A stretch of 64,000 nt of DNA from Micromonosporaceae bacterium KJ-029 (GTDB lineage Bacteria; Actinomycetota; Actinomycetes; Mycobacteriales; Micromonosporaceae). The notes beneath the pieces are model-generated. The model made no database searches. It was not told the DNA's origin and saw only the letters and a program-made list of their open reading frames with translations. Each line of letters begins with the position of its first letter. The first letter of the stretch is position 1. Positions 1 to 11,800 of the stretch are shown one piece after another. Where the stretch lies: positions 174,460-238,459 of the forward strand of contig BIFP01000002.1 of assembly GCA_005402585.1 (NCBI GenBank). Direction: 5' to 3'. The position numbers were made by a program, and so were the translations under genes.

Positions 1-1
1 T

Positions 2-1978
2 AACACCCCGTCGGGCGTCGCGAGCAGCCCAGCTACCTCGGCATCGGCCGGATTGGCGCCCTCCGCGACAGACCTTCCCGGGGCAGCCACGACGGGCAAC
101 GCGACCACCGCCGGACCGCTGGCCCCCACCAGCGCCCGGCCGGCGGCCAGCAACGCCGGACCGCAGGTCGACAGCACCGTTGGACTGCAGGCCACCACCA
201 CGGGACCGGTGGTCTACAGGGCACAGGAGCCGGTGGTCGGCCAGGCAGACGAGCCGGAGCCCGCCAAGACCGGCAAACCGGAGGCCGCCAAGGCGGACGA
301 GCCGGAGACCATCGGAACAAGCTGGCCGGATGTCGCCGGAACGAGCCAGCCGGAGACCGTTTTGACGAGCAAGCCGGAGACCGTCGGGACAAGCTTGCCG
401 GTTGTCGAGCGCCCGACGATGGACGTGTTTGCCGGTCCCAGCGTTGTCTCCGGTGCTTCCTCCACTGGATCAACCGACGGCGACCGAGCCGAGGACGCGA
501 CCGTCCACAATGCCGCGACTCTGCTGGCGACGGGCGGTGCCACCACCGGCGAACTGGCCGAAGCCGTTGCACCCACTGCCGACGCGCCCACTGCCCTCAC
601 GTCGGCAGACGTATCGGCGACCGGCGACCGGGTGATCGACGAACCGGGGCCGGCAGACGCCCAGCCTCCGGCGCCACCGTCCGCCCGCGAACCCGAGCTG
701 GCGGTCGAGTCGGCCCCGGTGGGCGACGGCAGCGACATCCCAGCGGTACGGGCCACGGAGCCACCGGACGGCTCGGTGGTCGTCCCGCCCAGGAAGGCAC
801 CGGCACCTCGGCGCACCCGCAAGCCACGGACACCCGCCGCGCCCGCGAACCCGGCGGATCCGCCCCAGGAGGCGCACGACGCCGGACCCGCTGGCGAACC
901 GGCACCGGCCCCTGCGACACCGGCTCCGGCTCCGGCACCGGCTCCGGCTCCGGCACCGGCTTCGGCTCCGGTTCCGGATCCGGATCCGACGCCAGCTTCG
1001 GCACCGGCACCCACTCCAGCTCCAGCTCCAGCTCCAGCTCCAGCTCCAGCTCCAGCTCCAGCTCCAGCTCCAGCGGAGCGTGCCACCGCGCCGACCGCGC
1101 CGGCTATCGGTGAGGGTGCGAGGACCGGGATGGTGCCGCCCGAACCGGCGCCACGACCTCGGCACCGCCTCCCGATGCCCGACCTGAGCCAGGCAACGCC
1201 GTGGAACGCCTTCGCCACCGCCCGCCCGATCAATTCGTGGTCGGCCGACGACGCCGCCCCGGCCACGCCCGGCCCCACGGATTCCGCCGGCTCCGCCACC
1301 GCCGGCCCGGCCCACCTCGGCCTGAACAGCCCGGCCGACCTCGGCCCGATCAGTCCGATCAGCCCGGCCACCGCCAGCCCGGCCCACCTCGGCCCGATCA
1401 GCCCGGTGAGCCTCGATCCCATCCGCCCCGAGACGGCGCCGGCCGGATACCGCACACCACCAGCGGCAGCCGAGCGCACCACGCCAGCGGCCCGACCTGG
1501 CCGGTCGACCGGTGGCGCCGACGCCCCGCAGCCGGCGGCCGACGCGGGCGCCGCCGACCCGCCGCCGGCGGCCGACGCGGGCACCGCCGACCCGGCCGGT
1601 TGCGCCGGGTCGGGCCCGGCGGCGACCACGGCGCGCGAGGTGTCGGCGGTCTTCGCCGCAAACCCGGGTGTCTCCACCGACCCGGTGGCCACCGCCCGCG
1701 ACCTGTCGGCCGCCTTCACCAAGCCACCCGTCGCCGGCGCCGAGGACGTGCAGCAGGGCGGCGACCGCGACAAGGGCCGGCGTGGCCTGTTCCGTCGCGG
1801 CAGATCGCGCGTCGGCGACGCCGGTCCCGAGACCGAACGCGAGGAGGCGCTGGCGGCGCAGGACGAGGAGTACGTCGACTGGGTGGCCGGGCTCGGCCGT
1901 CCCCAGGCCGACGACGAGCCCACGCCGAAGGAGTCTCGCCGCTCGCTGCGCTCGACCGGCCGGCACCACCGGGACTGA
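2..1978 (+). CDS. Proline/alanine-rich protein of unknown function, 5' end outside window
   Basis: I do not recognise this gene. The frame is open from the left edge, so the gene probably starts upstream; a TTG at 53 is possible but has no convincing ribosome site. The visible 658 residues are mostly low-complexity Pro, Ala, Thr and Ser, with a long Pro-Ala run at roughly residues 300-358. The last 70 residues are different: basic (around GRRGLFRRGRSR) and then acidic, with a short ordered-looking stretch EEYVDWVAGLGRP. No membrane segment or catalytic motif is seen. It converges on thiC with only 27 bases between the stops. The biased composition also opens long false frames on the other strand. 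It may be a linker-rich cell-envelope or cytoskeletal partner protein, but nothing in the sequence proves that. Confidence 0.6.
   Translation, partial: NTPSGVASSPATSASAGLAPSATDLPGAATTGNATTAGPLAPTSARPAASNAGPQVDSTVGLQATTTGPVVYRAQEPVVGQADEPEPAKTGKPEAAKADEPETIGTSWPDVAGTSQPETVLTSKPETVGTSLPVVERPTMDVFAGPSVVSGASSTGSTDGDRAEDATVHNAATLLATGGATTGELAEAVAPTADAPTALTSADVSATGDRVIDEPGPADAQPPAPPSAREPELAVESAPVGDGSDIPAVRATEPPDGSVVVPPRKAPAPRRTRKPRTPAAPANPADPPQEAHDAGPAGEPAPAPATPAPAPAPAPAPAPASAPVPDPDPTPASAPAPTPAPAPAPAPAPAPAPAPAPAERATAPTAPAIGEGARTGMVPPEPAPRPRHRLPMPDLSQATPWNAFATARPINSWSADDAAPATPGPTDSAGSATAGPAHLGLNSPADLGPISPISPATASPAHLGPISPVSLDPIRPETAPAGYRTPPAAAERTTPAARPGRSTGGADAPQPAADAGAADPPPAADAGTADPAGCAGSGPAATTAREVSAVFAANPGVSTDPVATARDLSAAFTKPPVAGAEDVQQGGDRDKGRRGLFRRGRSRVGDAGPETEREEALAAQDEEYVDWVAGLGRPQADDEPTPKESRRSLRSTGRHHRD
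1015..1074 (+). repeat. Perfect TCCAGC hexanucleotide tandem repeat, 10 copies
   Basis: Ten uninterrupted copies of a 6-bp unit lie inside the Pro/Ala-rich gene and encode alternating Pro and Ala. The unit is a multiple of three, so copy-number change would lengthen or shorten the Pro-Ala rod without breaking the frame. A degenerate relative built on CCGGCN units lies just upstream at about 905-985. Confidence 0.9.
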
Positions 1979-2005
1979 CCGTCCCGGAAGGACTGCGCGG
2001 GGTGG

Positions 2006-6488
<4,483 letters not shown>

Positions 6489-6498
<10 letters not shown>

Positions 6499-7748
6499 GA
6501 GTCATCCTCCGTCGCTTGCTCGGACCTGGGGCGTGCGTCGATGTCACCGGCCGGTCGCGCCGGTACGTCGGCGTCCGCCCTCGCAACAGCTCCGGACCCG
6601 GCTGGTCCGCCACCTCCGCCCGAGCCGGTGTCGGTGTCGAACCGGTCCGGCCGGAACGGAGCGAGCAGCGGGTCGGGACCACCCCCGGTGACCAGGTCGG
6701 TGATCAGGTCCGCGGTGACCGGGGTGAGCACGATCCCGTGCCGGTGGTGACCGGTGGCCGCCAGCACGTCCGGACGGCCGGGCAGCGGCCCCAGGATCGG
6801 GGCGTTGTCCGGCGTGCCCGGACGCAGCCCGGCGATCGCCTCCACCAGGTCGTACTCGGCGAGTTCGGGCACCACGTCGACCGCGGCGCGCAGCAGCCGC
6901 AGCACCGCTCCGGCGGAAACGTCCAGGTCGGAGCGCTCCTCGACGGTCGCGCCGACCACCACCTCACCGCTGTCCCGAGGGACCAGGTAGACGTGCTCGC
7001 CGTCGGCGTACCCCCGGATGACGTGCCGGAAGCCCGGCGTGCCGCCGCCGGGCGCGTGCAGCCGGAGCACCTGGCCCTTCACCGGGCGGACCGGCAGCCC
7101 GGTGAGGGCGGCGGCGCCGCAGCCGGCGGCGACCACGGTCACCCCGGCCGCCACCTCGGACAGCCGGCGTACCGGCTCGGGGACCAGCACCGCGCCGGCC
7201 CGCTCGGCGGCGACCCGCAGCGCTGGCACCAGCCGGCGCGGATCGACCTGGTGGTCGGTGGCGGCGAGGGCGCCGCCCCGCACTCGGAGTGCCAGCGCCG
7301 GCTCGCGGTCGCGCAGCTGCGAGGGGCGCAACGGCGTCACCGGCAGCCCCAGCCCCTGCTGGTACGCCCACAGCCGTCGCGCCTCGGCCAGATCGTCGGC
7401 GGTGAGCCCGACCACCAGCGTGCCCTCGGTCCGGTAGCCGATGTCGGCGCCGGACACCTCGGCCAGCTCGGCGGCGAACCCCGGCCAGCGGGCGGCAGAC
7501 TCGGCGAGCAGCCCGGTCAGCTCCCGCTCACCGAAGTACGCTTCGGCCACCGGCGCGAGCATCCCCGCCGCTACCTGCGAGGCACCCGACCCGGGAGCGG
7601 GATCGTGCACCACGACCCGCAGCCCGCGCGCCGCACACCGCCACGCGATCGCCAACCCGATCGGCCCCGCCCCCACCACCGCCACATCCGGTGCAAGGAA
7701 GGGCCCCTTATTAACGCCTCCGGTAGAGGAGGGGCCCCCTCTTAACAC
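6489..7748 (-). CDS. thiO: Glycine oxidase ThiO
   Basis: ThiO is an FAD enzyme that oxidises glycine to dehydroglycine for ThiG. The FAD-binding AVVGAGPIGLAIAW motif begins at about residue 23, and later regions (EGTLVVGLTADD, KGQVLRL, IAGLRPGTPDNAPILG) fit D-amino-acid-oxidase family members. The first 18 or so residues are read from a copy of a 54-bp repeat, and the GTG start at 7748 sits at the repeat's edge, just across the thiE stop. A GTG at 7685, right before the FAD motif, is an alternative but lacks a clear ribosome site. The last 50 residues are low complexity. It lies between thiE and thiS in the operon. Confidence 0.94.
7695..7748 (-). repeat. 54-bp intergenic repeat, copy 1 (thiE/thiO junction)
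   Basis: Read on the minus strand this copy matches the plus-strand copy at 8541-8594 at 50 of 54 positions. It has two GGGGCCC-centred imperfect hairpins separated by CTCTACC. It supplies the TAA stop of thiE and, apparently, the start and first 18 codons of thiO. Confidence 0.92.
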
Positions 7749-8368
7749 GTCAGCGCCCCGATCAGCTCGGCGGCGGCGCGGGCGGGGTCGGCGGCCCCGG
7801 AGAGCGCGCCGACCACCGCCACCCCGTACGCGCCGGCGGCCCGCAGCGTTGGCACGTCCGCCGCCGTCACTCCCCCGATGGCGATCACCGGAACGGCGAC
7901 CGCCTCGGCCACCGCCCGAACGCCGCGCACCCCGATCGCCGGAGGCAGCCCGTCCTTGGTGGTGGTGGCGCGGCAGGGGCCCACGCCCAGGTAGCTCGCC
8001 CCGGCGGTGACCGCCTCGGCGGCCGACGTCGGCTCCCGGGCGGTGGCACCCAGCACGGCGGTCGGGCCGAGTACGCGTCGGGCCGCCTCGACCGGCAGGT
8101 CGTCCGCGCCGACGTGGCCGCCCGCCGCGTGAACGGCCAGCGCCACGTGCAGCCGGTCGTTGACCAGGCAGGGCACCGCGTACGGCGCGCAGAGCGCGAC
8201 CACTCGCCGGGCCAGGTCGTACGCCTGGCGGTCGGTCACGGTGTCCTCGACCCGGACCTGCACCACCAGCGCGTCACGGGCCACCGGCAGCACGGCCCGG
8301 AGCACGGCGAGCGGATCTCGCCCGGGCCGGGTGTCGGTGATCAGATGCAATCGTCCCAGGGACGGCAC
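7742..8368 (-). CDS. thiE: Thiamine-phosphate synthase ThiE
   Basis: ThiE joins hydroxymethylpyrimidine diphosphate and thiazole phosphate to make thiamine monophosphate. The 208-residue TIM-barrel starts MPSLGRLHLITDTR and shows the family's QVRVEDT, CLVNDR (substrate-binding Asn-Asp), GGHVGADDLP, YLGVGPCRATTTKDG and AIGGVTAADV motifs in order. The GTG start at 8368 is preceded by GGGAGGAG, which belongs to the 3' end of the TPP riboswitch, so ligand binding can hide the ribosome site. Its stop codon is provided by an inserted repeat. It is the first gene of the operon. Confidence 0.95.
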   Translation of the reverse strand: MPSLGRLHLITDTRPGRDPLAVLRAVLPVARDALVVQVRVEDTVTDRQAYDLARRVVALCAPYAVPCLVNDRLHVALAVHAAGGHVGADDLPVEAARRVLGPTAVLGATAREPTSAAEAVTAGASYLGVGPCRATTTKDGLPPAIGVRGVRAVAEAVAVPVIAIGGVTAADVPTLRAAGAYGVAVVGALSGAADPARAAAELIGALTC

Positions 8369-8375
8369 GGCAACG

Positions 8376-8466
8376 CTCCTCCCTGCGCCGGCATTACCCG
8401 GATCAGGTTCGACGGTCGGGGGCTCACAGCCCCCCTCTCAGCCCGGTCAACCGGGCTCCCGTGGGT
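8376..8466 (-). promoter_or_regulatory. TPP riboswitch (THI element)
   Basis: On the minus strand the conserved CTGAGA loop (8436-8441) is followed by ACCTGATCCGGGTAATGCCGG and GCGCAGGGAGGAG, the classic thi-box arrangement. The P3 hairpin between them (GGGGGCTGTGAGCCCCC) is intact. The Shine-Dalgarno of thiE is part of the conserved 3' strand, which argues for control of translation initiation when thiamine diphosphate is bound. Confidence 0.97.
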
Positions 8467-8478
8467 CACTTGGGTGTC

Positions 8479-8507
8479 ACCGTACGACAGATCCGCCAGC
8501 CTGCCAA
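8479..8507 (-). promoter_or_regulatory. Promoter of the thi operon
   Basis: On the minus strand TTGGCA (8502-8507) and TACGGT (8479-8484) are separated by 17 bases. Transcription would start near 8472, a few bases before the TPP riboswitch. The match to the vegetative sigma consensus is good. Confidence 0.7.
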
Positions 8508-8540
8508 GGCGCGCTTCCCGCCGCGGGCGGAACGGCGGAG

Positions 8541-8594
8541 GTGTTAAGAGGGGGCCCTTCCTCTACCCGAGGCGTTAAGAAGGGGCCCCTCCTT
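8541..8594 (+). repeat. 54-bp intergenic repeat, copy 2 (upstream of thi promoter)
   Basis: Inverted relative to copy 1 at 7695-7748 with four mismatches. It begins GTGTTAAGAG and ends CCCCTCCTT, and contains the same two hairpins. No transposase or target-site duplication is apparent by eye. Two matching copies 800 bp apart suggest a family of small non-autonomous or REP-like elements. Confidence 0.92.
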
Positions 8595-8828
8595 CGCCGA
8601 AGGCGTGGGCGCTTTGCGTAGTCCTGATAGGGATTTTCAGGCGCCGTTGCGGAAACGTTACCCATCGAAGCCTTGCCATGAACCGATTCAGCGGAATTAA
8701 TTTGTTCAGCGATTCGACATAATGCCGCAACGAACGCCCTGGCAAGGCGTTTCGCTCGGCCCATCTGGGACGGTCTTCGGCGAACCGGCCCCCGCGACCC
8801 CTGTCCAGTAAGGACAAAGGAGACCGGA
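8595..8828. other. Upstream region of the secreted mosaic protein
   Basis: This stretch separates the divergent thi operon and the secreted-protein gene. Its middle (about 8630-8725) is clearly richer in A and T than the surroundings, which suits a promoter region. A CATAAT hexamer near 8717 could be a -10 box, but no matching -35 is convincing. AACGCC and GGCGTT arms near 8734-8752 form a small inverted repeat that might be an operator. No gene is seen. Confidence 0.4.
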
Positions 8829-11800
8829 GTGTCCCGACCACGCCGTGCCCGCGTACCCCTGACCGCCACACTTCTCACCCTCGGCCTCGCCGCGACCGCG
8901 CTTGTCGGCGCCCCCGCCGCGCAGGCCGCCCCCACCACTGCGACCGTTCCGGTCGCGCAGGCCGCGCCCGTCGCGGCCCCCGCCGTGAACGCCGCCGAGG
9001 AGCCGTTCTCGATCCTGGTCTTCTCCAAGACGGCCGGTTTCCGGCACGACTCCATCCCCACCGGCATCGCCGCCATCCGGCAGCTCGGCACGGAGCACGG
9101 CTTCACCGTCGACACCACCGAGGACGGCGGCGCCTTCACCGACGAGAACCTCGCCCGCTACCAGGCGGTCGTCTGGCTCTCCACCACCGGCGACGTGCTC
9201 AACCCCGACCAGCAGGCGGCGTTCGAGCGCTACATCCAGGCCGGCGGTGGGTACGCCGGTATCCACGCCGCCTCCGACACCGAGTACAGCTGGGCCTGGT
9301 ACGGCGAGCTGGTCGGCGCGTACTTCGCCAGCCACCCGGCCAACCAGCAGGCCACGGTCAAGGTGGAGGACCCAGCGCACGAGTCCACCGCCCACCTGCC
9401 GGAGCGCTGGTCCCGCTTCGACGAGTGGTACAACTACCAGTCCAACCCGCGCGGCGACGTGCACGTGTTGGCCACCCTCGACGAGCGGAGCTACTCCCCG
9501 GGCGCCGGCGCGATGGGGCACGACCACCCGATCGCCTGGTGCCAGGACTACGACGGCGGCCGGGCCTGGTACACCGGCGGCGGGCACACCAACGAGTCGT
9601 ACGCCGAGCCGGAGTTCCTCGCCCACCTGCTCGGCGGTATCCAGACCGCCGCCGGGGTGAAGAACGCCGACTGCGGAGCCTCGCTGACCGCGAGCTTCGA
9701 GAAGGTGACGCTGGACAGCAACACCAGCAACCCGATGGAGCTGGACATCGCCGCCGATGGCCGGGTCTTCTACATCGAGCGCGACGGCCGGGTGCAGATC
9801 GTCAAGCCGGACACCGGCACCACGGTCACCGCCGTCCAGCTCGACGTCTTCACCGGCAACGAGGACGGTCTGATCGGCATCCGCCTCGACCCGGACTTCG
9901 CCAGCAACGGCTGGGTCTACCTCTACTACGCCCCGGTCAGCGGCGGCCCGCGCAACCACCTGTCCCGGTTCACCGTCACCGGTGACACCATCGACAAGGC
10001 CAGCGAGAAGGTCGTCCTCCAGGTCGACACGCAGCGCAGAACGTGCTGCCACGCGGGTGGGACGATGGTCTTCGACTCCGCCGGCAACCTCTACCTGGCC
10101 ACCGGGGACAACACCAACCCGTTCGAGTCCGACGCGTTCACCCCGATCGACGAGCGGCCGGGGCGGCAGGACTACGACGCGCAGGGCACCTCCGGCAACA
10201 CCAACGACCTGCGCGGCAAGGTGATCCGGATCCACCCGGAGGACGACGGGACGTACACCATCCCGCAGGGCAACCTGTTCCCGCCGGGCACCGAGAAGAC
10301 CCGTCCCGAGATTTACGCGATGGGCTTCCGGAACCCGTTCCGGATGGGCATCGACCCGGCCACCGACGTACTCTACGTGGCCGACTACGGGCCGGACGCC
10401 GGCTCGGCCAACCCGAACCGTGGCCCGGAGGGCCTGGTGGAGTGGAACATCGTCGACCGGCCCGGCAACTTCGGCTGGCCGTACTGCACCGGCGCGAACC
10501 GGGCGTACAACGACTACCAGTTCCCCTCCGGCCCGAGTGGCCCGAAGTTCGACTGCGCCGCCGTGGTGAACGACTCGCCGAACAACACCGGCCTGACCAA
10601 CCTGCCGCCGGCCATCCCGGCCACCGTCGACTACGGCTACGCCGCCAACCCGCTCTTCCCGGAGATCGGTGGCGGCGGTGCGCCGATGGGCGGCCCGGTC
10701 TACCGGTACGACGCCGACCTCGTCTCGGACCGCAAGTGGCCGGCGTACTACGACGGCAAGGCCATGTTCGGCGAGTGGAACCAGTCGAGGATGTACACCA
10801 TGCAGGTCACCCGGGACGGCAAGTCCCTGGTGGACATCAACCGCCTGCTGGAGGGGATGACCTTCATCCGGCCGATGGACTTCGAGTTCGGCCCGGACGG
10901 CGCGCTGTACCTGATCGAGTGGGGCAGCGGCTTCGGCGGCAACAACGACAACTCCGGCGTCTACCGGATCGACTACATCGCCGGTGACCGGGCGCCGATC
11001 GCGGTGGCCAGTGCCGATCCGACCTCCGGTCCGGCGCCGCTGACCGTGCAGTTCTCCAGCACCGGTTCCCGCGACCCCGACGGGGGCACCCTGACGTACG
11101 ACTGGACGTTCGGTGACGGGCAGACCTCCAGCGAGGCCAGCCCGCTGCACACCTACGCCGAGGCGGGCAACTACAACGCTCAGCTCACCGTGACCAACCC
11201 CAAGGGGCGGACCGCGGTGGCGAACGTACGGGTCACCGTCGGTAACACCGCGCCGACCGTCACCATCGAGTTCCCGCCGGCCGGCGGCTTCTTTGAGTGG
11301 GGTGACCAGGTCAAGTACACGATCAAGGTGACCGACCCGGAGGACGGGGAGATCGACTGCGACCGGGTGCAGCTCCAGGTGTTCCTCGGCCACGACGAGC
11401 ACGCCCACCCGCTGGACCAGCACACCGGCTGCACCGGCGTGGTGCAGACCCAGCTCGCCGCCGGGCACGGCGCCGAGGCGAACGTCTTCACCGTTCTGGA
11501 GGCGACCTACACCGACAAGGGCGGGGTCGGCGGCGCTGAGCCGCTCACCGGCCGCGCGCTGGAGATCCTTCAGCCGAAGCGGAAGCAGGCCGAGTACTAC
11601 ACCGCCACCGGCCGGGTGGCCGGCAGCACCGGCGGTGGTGACCCGGGCGTCGGTAAGGAGACCACCGGGGACACCGCCGGCGGCGGTCAGAACATCGGTT
11701 GGATCGAGGACGGCGACTGGTGGTCGGTCGATCCGGCGAGCCTGACCGGTGTCGACGCGATTCGGTTCCGGGTCGCCTCCGCCACCGCCGGTGGCCGGCT

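Noticed and set aside
214..1923. A 569-codon Gly/Ala/Ser-rich frame antisense to the Pro/Ala-rich gene
   Set aside because: Complement of repeats; the plus frame has the more natural C-terminus. I am less sure here than for other shadows because both are low complexity.
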